Shown: positions 1-5,160, counted from the stretch's first letter. The stretch is 5,160 nucleotides of DNA from an uncultured Flavobacteriales bacterium (GCA_913057815.1 CAJXOV010000215.1:1-5160); one strand, 5' to 3'. Notes: generated by a model from the letters alone, not told the origin. Translations and numbers: made by a program.

Positions 1-37
1 CTATTCGTCGGCAGCGTCAGATGTGTATAAGAGACAG
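1..37 (+). other. Untrimmed Nextera read-1 adapter (artefact)
   Basis: This is sequencing-library DNA, not genome. Positions 5-37 match the 33-nt Nextera read-1 transposase adapter as I know it, and 19-37 are the 19-bp Tn5 mosaic end (AGATGTGTATAAGAGACAG). The first four bases (CTAT) sit where the i5 index ends, and they fit the tail of the S502 index as I recall it. The genomic insert starts at 38. Any reading frame that runs into this stretch is chimeric. Confidence 0.98.
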
Positions 38-623
38 GCATTACTTCTTGACTGAAGTTTTCAGATAAAACTTCTTTATCAGTAAAACCTTTAAAAACAT
101 AGAACTGCTTTTTTCGAATCAAATCTATAGCTGGATCAGTTACTTCAAAACCTCTAGGGGCTGTTTTTACTCCATCTCCTCTTAGTTCTCCAAAAGTTTT
201 TTTAAACTCCTTATTCTCTATTATTTCTCTAATCTCAGAATCGTCTTGAGAGAATTCCTGCCTGATTCTGAGCAGGTCTTCTTTATTAGGCCCGTAAAAC
301 CCACCACCTACAAAAGAATTACCTGGTTTGATATGTATGAAATAGCCTCCCCTCCTTTCTGCAGTGGCTCTTTTATAAAATCCACTGAAGTGACTTTTAT
401 AAGGTGTCTTGTCTTTTGAAAATCTTACATCCCTGTATATTCTATAGGCATTGTGTTTTTCTATTTCATCAGTCTTATCCAGTTCTGAGTTTATTGTCGA
501 TAGGAAATCTTTGAATTTAGTATGCCTTTGGTCAAAGACCTTTTTGTTCTCTAAGAACCAATCTTTGTTATTATTCTTGGCTATGTTTTTTAAAAATATA
601 AACGTTTCTTCTGATATTCCCAT
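38..623 (-). CDS. DUF2461 (TIGR02453) family protein, C-terminus cut off
   Basis: The minus strand is open from an ATG at 623 to the left adapter and gives 195 codons plus one base. The protein starts MGISEETFIFLKNIAKNNNK. It carries the hallmarks of DUF2461: the N-terminal FLKxxAKNNNxxWF segment (residues 10-23), the strongly conserved YRIYRDVRFSKDKTPYK block (60-76), a HIKPGxSFVGGG block (97-108) and KTAPRGF near 153-159. Family members are usually about 220-230 residues, so roughly the last 25-35 are missing. The true stop lies outside the window. Beyond codon 195 the frame continues through the adapter as a false tail (PVSYTHLTLPT). The molecular function of the family is not established; it is a cytosolic single-domain protein with no signal peptide or membrane segment here. 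No clear Shine-Dalgarno precedes the ATG, as is common in Bacteroidota. The gene is divergent from the glycosyltransferase gene across 106 bp. Confidence 0.93.
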
Positions 624-729
624 TATTGAATTTTTGAGCAATTTAAGATAGAATTTTAGGCGTTGCAACGCACAATTACTAATGTTACATAAAACATAGT
701 AGTTAACTGCTTATCCTTAATTTCGTAGC
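624..729. promoter_or_regulatory. Divergent intergenic region with 12-bp palindrome
   Basis: This 106-bp AT-rich spacer separates the DUF2461 start (623, minus) from the glycosyltransferase start (730, plus), so it should hold both promoters. Positions 660-671 form a perfect GC-rich palindrome, GCGTTGCAACGC, that could be an operator. On the minus strand a Bacteroidota-like promoter can be proposed: TTA (720-718), a 19-nt spacer, then TATGTTTT (698-691), which is one mismatch from TAnnTTTG. No comparable plus-strand promoter stands out. An imperfect palindrome lies at 698-711 around GTTAAC. Regulation is inferred from position only. Confidence 0.4.
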
Positions 730-2385
730 ATGTCTATTTCAAAATTATCTATGCCTAGTATTTGGGTTATAGTGGCTCTTACAGCTGTTGTATCTATATC
801 TATGTTAGGTTTTTTAGATGTTGTGGAGCTAAGGGCTGAGGAGCCTAGACGAGCAGAAGTAGCGTTAGAAATGGTACAGTTAGAAGATGTAATAGCTCTA
901 AAACTTCACGGACAAACTTATTATAATAAACCTCCACTTTCCACTTGGATAACTGCAAGTTTAATGAGCCTAACTGGTTATTATGGGGAGAATATTGCTC
1001 GTTTACCTGGTGCTCTTTCTTTTTTACTCTTAGGCTTCTTTTGGTTCAGGATTACAAAGAATTATCTTTCTAGAGAGCTGGCCCTCCTTTCAACTTTTGG
1101 TTTTATGAGCACATTTAACCTCCTGTTTTATGGTGCTGTTAATACAGCTGAGATTGATCTGCTTTATGCGCTAATTGTTTGTGTTCAAGGGTTGGTGATT
1201 TTTCACTTTTCATCTAAAGAAAAGCATACAACCATGTTCATACTCTCCTACGCTCTTTGTGCTGTAGGTGTCATGACTAAAGGAATGCCATCTTTCGCTT
1301 TTCAGGCCATTACATTATTGACCTGGTTGATAGCTACTAAGAAGTTTAAATTATTATTTAATTGGAGACACTTTTTGGGAATAGGTATTCTTTTCAGCAT
1401 TCTAAGTATTTACTTCTATGCTTACAGTGCGTCTAACAATGTTGGAGCATACTTGGCCAATCTTTTTGATCAGGCATCCCAAAAAAGCGTAACTGACGAA
1501 GGATTGGGTGGAACAATCAAGGCGCTTTTTGAAAATCCGATAAAACTCCTACATATAATTTTGCCTTGGTGTTTAGGTTTGATTTTCCTTGTTAAGAAAG
1601 AGATCAGGAAAAAAATATGGACGTACCCTTTTCTAAGGTTTTGCATACTGTTTATAGGAGCTAATTTTATTCTTTATTGGATTTCATCTGATGTCAAAGA
1701 AAGGTACTTATATATGTTTGTTCCTTTCGGTGCTACTTTATCCATGTTCTGTCTTTCTGAGGGACTTACCTTGTCTGCTCGTGGTCTTAAAATAGCTGGA
1801 GTTATATGCAGTGTATTATTACTGTTAACTGGATTAGGACACTTTGTTGTCCCATTTATTCCAATTGAAGCATCTTTAAACTTGGTAGCTATCATTTTAA
1901 TAGGTGTTTTGATTATCGTACTGGCTTATGTCACACTTAATAAGGCTAAATCAATAAATTTTGTGTGGTACTTCATTTTAGGATTGTTTCTTTTGAGATT
2001 GAGCTTTAACTTAATAGTTCTGCCAATCACTCAGGAGAAGATAAACAAGGGATTTCCATATAGAAACGTAGCTGACCAGTTAATAGAGCTGACTAATGGT
2101 GAGGACATTACTTTTCTAGGATTTAACAACAAGATGTATCCAAATGTAGAGGTGTTCGGAGTAAAAGAAAAAATCACTATTGATTTCCCACCTGAAATTC
2201 CCTTCCAAATTCCCTATTACTATTTCTTAAAAACTGGTGATATTTTAGAATTTAACACTGAATCTCACGGCCAAGGGTATTATTTAGGTTACCCCTCTCA
2301 TTTAAAGAAGCTCATAAAAGGTGAGACTATTCTTAAATTAAGTGTTTTCGATAATTCTGAGTTATGGTTAGTTAAGGTCGACTAA
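730..2385 (+). CDS. ArnT/PMT-like membrane glycosyltransferase (GT-C fold)
   Basis: This is an inner-membrane glycosyltransferase of the PMT/ArnT superfamily (GT39/GT83-like). Such enzymes move a sugar from a polyprenyl-phosphate donor to lipid A, another glycolipid or protein on the periplasmic side; donor and acceptor cannot be read from the sequence. The first membrane helix is about residues 10-30. It is followed by the first periplasmic loop with AEEPRRAEVALEM (36-48) and the YYNKPPL motif (64-70), the best family signature. AVNTAEIDLLY (135-145) matches the second acidic site, and MTKG lies at 181-184. About ten further hydrophobic segments reach to roughly residue 445, then a soluble C-terminal domain of about 100 residues follows (PYRNVADQ to the end). 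Aligned by the 30-residue spacing to the conserved Lys (K67), the catalytic Asp of E. coli-type ArnT falls on Glu37. The length, 551, is normal. The ATG at 730 has no clear ribosome site; an ATG at 751 is possible. The stop interlocks with that of the convergent gtrA-like gene. Confidence 0.88.
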   Translation: MSISKLSMPSIWVIVALTAVVSISMLGFLDVVELRAEEPRRAEVALEMVQLEDVIALKLHGQTYYNKPPLSTWITASLMSLTGYYGENIARLPGALSFLLLGFFWFRITKNYLSRELALLSTFGFMSTFNLLFYGAVNTAEIDLLYALIVCVQGLVIFHFSSKEKHTTMFILSYALCAVGVMTKGMPSFAFQAITLLTWLIATKKFKLLFNWRHFLGIGILFSILSIYFYAYSASNNVGAYLANLFDQASQKSVTDEGLGGTIKALFENPIKLLHIILPWCLGLIFLVKKEIRKKIWTYPFLRFCILFIGANFILYWISSDVKERYLYMFVPFGATLSMFCLSEGLTLSARGLKIAGVICSVLLLLTGLGHFVVPFIPIEASLNLVAIILIGVLIIVLAYVTLNKAKSINFVWYFILGLFLLRLSFNLIVLPITQEKINKGFPYRNVADQLIELTNGEDITFLGFNNKMYPNVEVFGVKEKITIDFPPEIPFQIPYYYFLKTGDILEFNTESHGQGYYLGYPSHLKKLIKGETILKLSVFDNSELWLVKVD

Positions 2386-2807
2386 TCAATTAATTTCCTT
2401 TCGAAAATGTATTTTTTACTGAAAAAATTCAGAAAAAATCGAATACCTGTAACCAGAATGTACGCTACAGTCTTTACCTGAGTTTCTTCTAAGTTATCGG
2501 TTAACATTGATGATTTCACAAACTGTTCAATAAGAATAGCTCCTATGAAAGTAGTTATTATAGATGCTGTGATAGAGAGTAAAAATGTTGAATGAAGAGA
2601 TTTTTTCATCTCAAAAACAAATATTTTCTGTATTAGGAAGTTCACACTAATGCCAATGGCTGCCGCTGCTAAATATGCATAAAATGGACTCAAAATCGGA
2701 CTGAAGACATAAACAAACAGAACCAAATCCACCAAAGTAGCTACTACTGAGCCCAAGCCGAACTTGAAGACACTTTTGCCGAACTTTAGGGTAAATAGTT
2801 TTTTCAT
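2382..2807 (-). CDS. GtrA-like family membrane protein
   Basis: This 141-residue protein has four predicted membrane helices, at about 14-35, 41-61, 75-97 and 112-129, which is the standard GtrA layout. Family features are FGLGSVVATLVDLVLF (16-31), NFLIQKIFVFE (56-66) after helix 2 and the repeat-like NFFSKKYIFERK (127-138) after helix 4. GtrA proteins take part in cell-surface polysaccharide synthesis; the prototype is thought to move undecaprenyl-phosphate-glucose across the inner membrane for O-antigen glucosylation. A role in supplying a polyprenyl-linked sugar to the neighbouring membrane glycosyltransferase is attractive. The two genes are convergent, however, with stop codons overlapping by 4 bp (2382-2385), so they are not one operon. 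The gene follows mscL on the same strand after about 40 bp. It could be read through from mscL or from its own promoter (see 2815-2847). Family call is firm; substrate is unknown. Confidence 0.88.
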   Translation of the reverse strand: MKKLFTLKFGKSVFKFGLGSVVATLVDLVLFVYVFSPILSPFYAYLAAAAIGISVNFLIQKIFVFEMKKSLHSTFLLSITASIITTFIGAILIEQFVKSSMLTDNLEETQVKTVAYILVTGIRFFLNFFSKKYIFERKLID

Positions 2808-2814
2808 TGCAACG

Positions 2815-2847
2815 CAAACGTAATGGATAACTTGGAGAAAAGTAAAC
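2815..2847 (-). promoter_or_regulatory. Candidate Bacteroidota-type promoter for gtrA-like gene
   Basis: Reading the minus strand, TACGTTTG (2822-2815) is an exact match to the TAnnTTTG -7 box of Bacteroidota sigma factors. A partial -33 element, GTTT (2847-2844) instead of TTTG, lies 21 nt upstream, directly behind the mscL stop codon. The -7 box ends only 7 nt before the gtrA ATG at 2807, so transcription would start at or next to the start codon and give a leaderless or nearly leaderless mRNA. The weak -33 element and the short distance keep confidence low. Confidence 0.35.
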
Positions 2848-3291
2848 TTAGTTAGCTGACTTTTTTAGTATCTCATTCTGTGTTTCCATTAATACTTTTA
2901 AATCACTTAGTAACTCTATGTCTTTAGGTGTGCTTACCGTTTTATCTTCAGAATCCTGAGCCTTATTTTTAAGACGATTCATAAACTTAACTACTATAAA
3001 AACTGTAAGCGTAATGATTAAAAAATCAATCAACACGTTGAATAATTTCCCATAAGAAAGCGCTACTTCAGCTGATATAAGAGTACTGCCATTCATGAGT
3101 TCCGGTCTTAGAATGAGTTTAGCGCTAGTGAAATCAACTAATCCAGTTAATATGCTCAATGGAGGCATGACTATGTCTTTTACGATAACATCTATAACCT
3201 TGTTAAATGCGCTTCCTATGATGACCCCAATAGCTATGTCAATCATATTTCCTTTTACAGCAAACTCTTTAAATTCTTTAAACATTCCCAT
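2848..3291 (-). CDS. mscL: Large-conductance mechanosensitive channel MscL
   Basis: MscL forms a homopentameric inner-membrane pore that opens under membrane tension and releases solutes on sudden osmotic downshift. I place the start at the ATG at 3291 (147 residues). The frame also reaches a GTG at 3297, but AAAGG lies 5 nt before the ATG and too close to the GTG, and with this start the numbering matches E. coli MscL without gaps. The amphipathic N-terminal helix MGMFKEFKEF leads into the pore helix NMIDIAIGVIIGSAF (15-29). The gate positions Leu19/Gly22/Val23/Gly26 of E. coli correspond to Ile19/Gly22/Val23/Gly26 here. MPP at 42-44 ends helix 1. A periplasmic loop follows, then helix 2 at about 80-103 and a charged linker. 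The C-terminal bundle helix ELLSDLKVLMETQNEILKK is typical of the family. E. coli MscL has 136 residues, so this one is slightly longer in the loop and linker. An inverted repeat covers the ribosome site. The gtrA-like gene follows after about 40 bp. Confidence 0.97.
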   Translation of the reverse strand: MGMFKEFKEFAVKGNMIDIAIGVIIGSAFNKVIDVIVKDIVMPPLSILTGLVDFTSAKLILRPELMNGSTLISAEVALSYGKLFNVLIDFLIITLTVFIVVKFMNRLKNKAQDSEDKTVSTPKDIELLSDLKVLMETQNEILKKSAN

Positions 3292-3296
3292 TTTCA

Positions 3297-3318
3297 CCTT
3301 TGTTAGTGTAAAACAAAG
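3297..3318 (-). promoter_or_regulatory. Inverted repeat covering the mscL ribosome binding site
   Basis: On the mscL mRNA strand, CTTTGTT (3318-3312), a 7-nt loop (3311-3305) and AACAAAG (3304-3298) form a perfect 7-bp hairpin, extendable by a U-G pair. The 3' arm contains most of the Shine-Dalgarno AAAGG, which ends at 3297, 5 nt before the ATG at 3291. This is the clearest ribosome binding site in the window. Pairing would hide it, so the element may tune mscL translation, or it may be a DNA operator. The stem has only two G-C pairs and would be weak. Confidence 0.4.
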
Positions 3319-3431
3319 AACAGGATTTAGAGAGCTATAGTTTAGGGATATGCTTTAAGTTATCGAGTGTTATTTCTTGATGAAAAAGGTTCGATGTTAA
3401 AGATATAAATTTTTGAAAAAAGTAAAAAATG
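3298..3431. other. Intergenic region between TonB-domain gene and mscL
   Basis: This 134-bp AT-rich spacer lies between two minus-strand genes. Apart from the hairpin at the mscL end, I see no strong promoter. TATCTTTA (3405-3398 on the minus strand) is one mismatch from the -7 consensus, but it has no -33 element at the right distance. A 6-bp AT-rich hairpin with a short T run overlaps the stop of the TonB-domain gene and is too weak to call a terminator. The spacing suggests that mscL has its own transcription start here. Confidence 0.4.
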
Positions 3432-3923
3432 TTACTTAAGCTCAACTTGGATAGGAACTGTGTATTTTATATTTACGGGGATTCCTCTCTGCTTACCGGG
3501 AATCATTTTAGGTAACTGCTTTACCGCAGCTAGTGCAGCTTTATCAAGTTCAGGATATCCTCCTTTTATGACCTCTACAGCACCTACTTCACCTGTTTTA
3601 GTGATGACAAAGGTTAAAAATACTTTTGTGCCAAAAGCTTTAGATTTTAATTGGTCCTTAGGAATAGACGGATGAATTAAATTATTTTGAATTAAATTTA
3701 GAATTGATTGTTCTGTGCATCTATCCCGATCTGCCATAGAGGAAATAGATTCACAGCCCGGATAGACTGGCATTATCTCAACACGAGTGTAAATAAATCC
3801 TCCATAGATGTTAGGTCTGGTTTCAGAAGGAGATGATACCTTTATATCATCTAACTTATGGGCAGACAGAATGTTAATGGGGAGTATGAATATGAAGAAC
3901 AACTTGAATAAGTGAGTTTTCAT
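3432..3923 (-). CDS. Secreted TonB C-terminal domain protein
   Basis: This 163-residue protein carries an N-terminal signal sequence (Lys2, hydrophobic 5-19, likely cleavage after Ala21). A short linker follows, then a TonB C-terminal domain (about 45-163). The domain is recognised from GTKVFLTFVITKTGEVGAVEV (98-118 region), PELDKAALAAVKQLPKMIPGKQRGIPV (124-150 region) and the closing YTVPIQVELK, as in Bacteroidota proteins labelled energy transducer TonB. Classical TonB passes proton-motive force to outer-membrane TonB-dependent transporters; it has an uncleaved anchor and a long proline-rich spacer. Both are missing or very short here, so this is probably a periplasmic or membrane-tethered single-domain relative, and energy transduction is doubtful. 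Cys57 and Cys69, within PGCE and RDRC, could form a disulfide. The ATG lies 2 bp after the stop of the KAS III-like gene, so the two are almost certainly co-transcribed and translationally coupled. If the signal is not cleaved, it would act as the membrane anchor. Confidence 0.85.
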   Translation of the reverse strand: MKTHLFKLFFIFILPINILSAHKLDDIKVSSPSETRPNIYGGFIYTRVEIMPVYPGCESISSMADRDRCTEQSILNLIQNNLIHPSIPKDQLKSKAFGTKVFLTFVITKTGEVGAVEVIKGGYPELDKAALAAVKQLPKMIPGKQRGIPVNIKYTVPIQVELK

Positions 3924-3925
3924 TG

Positions 3926-4996
3926 TTACACTCTATAAGTGATAGCATTAATATTCATTCCTGCTCCTACTGATGCGAACATAATGACATCTCCTTTACT
4001 TACTTCATGCTCTGGGAAATCTCCGTTTAACACTTGGTCATAAAGTGTTGGTACTGTAGCAACTGAACTGTTTCCTAATTCATGAACACTCATAGGCATG
4101 ATGTTTTCAGGTACGTTTTTAATTCCATATAGTCTATAGAACCTTTTTACAACTGCCATATCCAGCTTTTCATTGGCCTGATGAATAAATATTTTCTTTA
4201 ATTCTGAAATTTCTATTCCAGCGTCATCCAAGCATTCTTTCATAGCTGCAGGAACATGAGTTAAAGCATATTCATAAACTTTCCTTCCATGCATCTTGAT
4301 GTATCTGATTCTAGGGTCAGATTCAGGGAAATTAGACTTACCTAAGTAGATGTAAAAAGCTTCATCTAATGTGTGTGATAAACTTGCAGCAGCTAGAATT
4401 CCACCGTCATTTTCATCTTCTTCATAACGCACTAAAGTAGCTCCGGCTCCATCGGCAAAAATCATACTGTCTCTATCGTGCATATCCAAAACTCGGGAAA
4501 GAGTTTCACCACCTATTACTAAAGATGTTTTAGCCAAACCTGCTTTTCCAAAAGCATCAGCTTGAATCATTCCTTGGACCCAACCAGGACATCCAAAAAG
4601 AATATCATAAGCTACACATCTCGGGTTATAAATTTTCAAATTATGCTTCACTCTTGAGGCTAACGCAGGAATTGCATCAGTTTGAATAGTGTGCTTTACC
4701 ACATCACCGAAGTTTTGAGCGAAAATTATTTGATCAATAGTCTCTGGGTCTATTCCTGAATCTTTAATAGCTCTTTCTGCAGCTATGGTGGCAATAGAAG
4801 ATGAACTTTGATCTTCAGAAATATATCTTCTTTCGCTAATCCCTGTGATTTGCTCAAACTTATCTGTAATCACACTAGAGTCACCTTCGATCATTTCTTG
4901 ATCAGAAGTGTAAAATTTATGTGTGTGGAAATCTGAATTTTTCTGCTTAATTTTTGGTATATAGCTACCCGTTCCTATGATCTTAGTCCTCTTCAT
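3926..4996 (-). CDS. 3-oxoacyl-ACP synthase III (FabH-like) family protein
   Basis: This thiolase-fold condensing enzyme of the KAS III family has 356 residues; housekeeping FabH is about 320-335. KAS III enzymes join an acyl-CoA or acyl-ACP to malonyl-ACP by decarboxylative Claisen condensation. The N-terminal strand KIIGTGSYIP (5-14) and the FEQITGISERRY motif (47-58) are typical. The catalytic triad is visible: Cys136 in FGCPGW, His272 in IHQANEK and Asn309 in ELGNSS. SVGAGMNINA (342-351) near the C-terminus is the glycine-rich closing strand. The nucleophile context GCPGW differs from the AACSGF context of housekeeping FabH. Together with the inserted segment at about 20-45, it points to the separate FabH-like paralogue that I recall from Bacteroidota rather than the primary initiation enzyme, so I give no fabH symbol. 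The protein is cytosolic. It is the first gene of a two-gene unit with the TonB-domain gene. The ATG at 4996 has no Shine-Dalgarno. Substrate chain is unknown. Confidence 0.9.
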   Translation of the reverse strand: MKRTKIIGTGSYIPKIKQKNSDFHTHKFYTSDQEMIEGDSSVITDKFEQITGISERRYISEDQSSSSIATIAAERAIKDSGIDPETIDQIIFAQNFGDVVKHTIQTDAIPALASRVKHNLKIYNPRCVAYDILFGCPGWVQGMIQADAFGKAGLAKTSLVIGGETLSRVLDMHDRDSMIFADGAGATLVRYEEDENDGGILAAASLSHTLDEAFYIYLGKSNFPESDPRIRYIKMHGRKVYEYALTHVPAAMKECLDDAGIEISELKKIFIHQANEKLDMAVVKRFYRLYGIKNVPENIMPMSVHELGNSSVATVPTLYDQVLNGDFPEHEVSKGDVIMFASVGAGMNINAITYRV

Positions 4997-5114
4997 AATT
5001 CAATAATAAACTATCAAAAATGAAAAACAAATGTTTACACATCATTTTTAGCCATTGATAGCCAATACCGTGTACTAGCTACACATAAAAACACCTAAAT
5101 TTAGAGTTTAGTTG
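4997..5114 (-). promoter_or_regulatory. Upstream region of the KAS III-TonB unit
   Basis: These 118 bp are AT-rich and non-coding as far as visible, and should hold the promoter of the two-gene unit. They contain TAGCCA twice at a 10-bp period (5049 and 5059), which puts both copies on one DNA face. They also contain an inverted repeat GTGTA-CTAGC-TACAC (5070-5084) and the palindrome CTAAATTTAG (5095-5104). Two sites one base off TAnnTTTG occur on the minus strand (AACATTTG, 5035-5028; CATTTTTG, 5022-5015), but neither has a TTG at the expected upstream distance. No promoter is assigned. Confidence 0.3.
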
Positions 5115-5160
5115 CTGTCTCTTATACACATCTCCGAGCCCACGAGACCTCTCTACATCT
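5115..5160 (+). other. Untrimmed Nextera read-2/i7 adapter (artefact)
   Basis: This is library DNA. Positions 5115-5133 are the Tn5 mosaic end in reverse orientation (CTGTCTCTTATACACATCT). Positions 5134-5148 complete the Nextera read-2 adapter, 5149-5156 (CTCTCTAC) occupy the i7 index slot, and 5157-5160 (ATCT) begin the P7 sequence. The 8-mer equals index N707 as I recall it. The genomic insert ends at 5114. Confidence 0.98.

Noticed and set aside
451..651. Plus-strand reading frame of 66 codons
   Set aside because: It lies antisense over the start of the well-supported DUF2461 gene and resembles no known protein.
1674..1895. Minus-strand reading frame inside the glycosyltransferase gene
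   Set aside because: It is an antisense shadow of a membrane-protein coding region with no family features.
3292..3297. GTG at 3297 as the mscL start
   Set aside because: The Shine-Dalgarno overlaps it, while the ATG at 3291 has correct spacing and gives numbering identical to E. coli MscL.
3095..3340. Plus-strand reading frame opposite mscL
   Set aside because: It is a shadow of mscL, which is certain from its motifs.
3416..3437. Possible terminator after the TonB-domain gene
   Set aside because: The stem is AAGTAA/TTACTT with one G-C pair and a run of only about four further T bases, overlapping the stop codon; this is too weak.
3460..3675. Plus-strand reading frame opposite the TonB-domain gene
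   Set aside because: It is a shadow of the real gene; the conserved TonB motifs are on the minus strand.
38..5114. CRISPR array, tRNA, rRNA, phage or defence genes
   Set aside because: Coding sequence of ordinary families fills nearly all of the insert, and no spaced repeats, RNA gene structures or defence motifs are visible.
19..5133. Inverted 19-bp terminal repeats suggesting a composite transposon
   Set aside because: The repeats are Tn5 mosaic ends attached to read-1 and read-2 sequencing adapters with index bases, so they come from library preparation.

Overview
The window is one short contig or library molecule from an AT-rich bacterium. It looks like a member of the Bacteroidota, most likely a flavobacterium-type organism. 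The clues are the low GC content, the near absence of Shine-Dalgarno sequences before most starts, a TAnnTTTG-type -7 box before one gene, a stand-alone TonB C-terminal domain protein with a signal peptide, and a 356-residue KAS III-like protein of a type I recall from Bacteroidota. No species call is possible from this sequence. Both ends are not genomic: positions 1-37 and 5115-5160 are untrimmed Nextera (Tn5) sequencing adapters with pieces of the index primers. Real genomic sequence runs only from 38 to 5114.

Layout from left to right: (1) a DUF2461 protein on the minus strand, cut at its C-terminus by the left adapter (38-623); (2) a 106-bp divergent intergenic region carrying a perfect 12-bp palindrome; (3) a plus-strand ArnT/PMT-like membrane glycosyltransferase of 551 residues (730-2385); (4) a convergent minus-strand GtrA-like four-helix membrane protein whose stop codon interlocks with that of the glycosyltransferase (2382-2807); (5) the large-conductance mechanosensitive channel mscL (2848-3291, minus), with an inverted repeat covering its ribosome binding site; (6) a tightly coupled minus-strand pair, a KAS III (FabH-like) condensing enzyme (3926-4996) followed 2 bp later by a secreted TonB C-terminal domain protein (3432-3923); (7) 118 bp of upstream sequence with small repeats before the right adapter.

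The genes are mostly envelope-related: a polyprenyl-phosphate-sugar-dependent glycosyltransferase, a GtrA-type protein often linked to polyprenyl-sugar flipping, an osmotic safety valve, a periplasmic TonB domain and a fatty-acyl condensing enzyme. All belong to known families, and coding sequence fills nearly the whole window. I do not see a convincing undescribed system. The points worth a second look are small: the adapter chimera, the possible translational control hairpin of mscL, a possible leaderless gtrA promoter, the KAS III-TonB coupling and the divergent-promoter palindrome.
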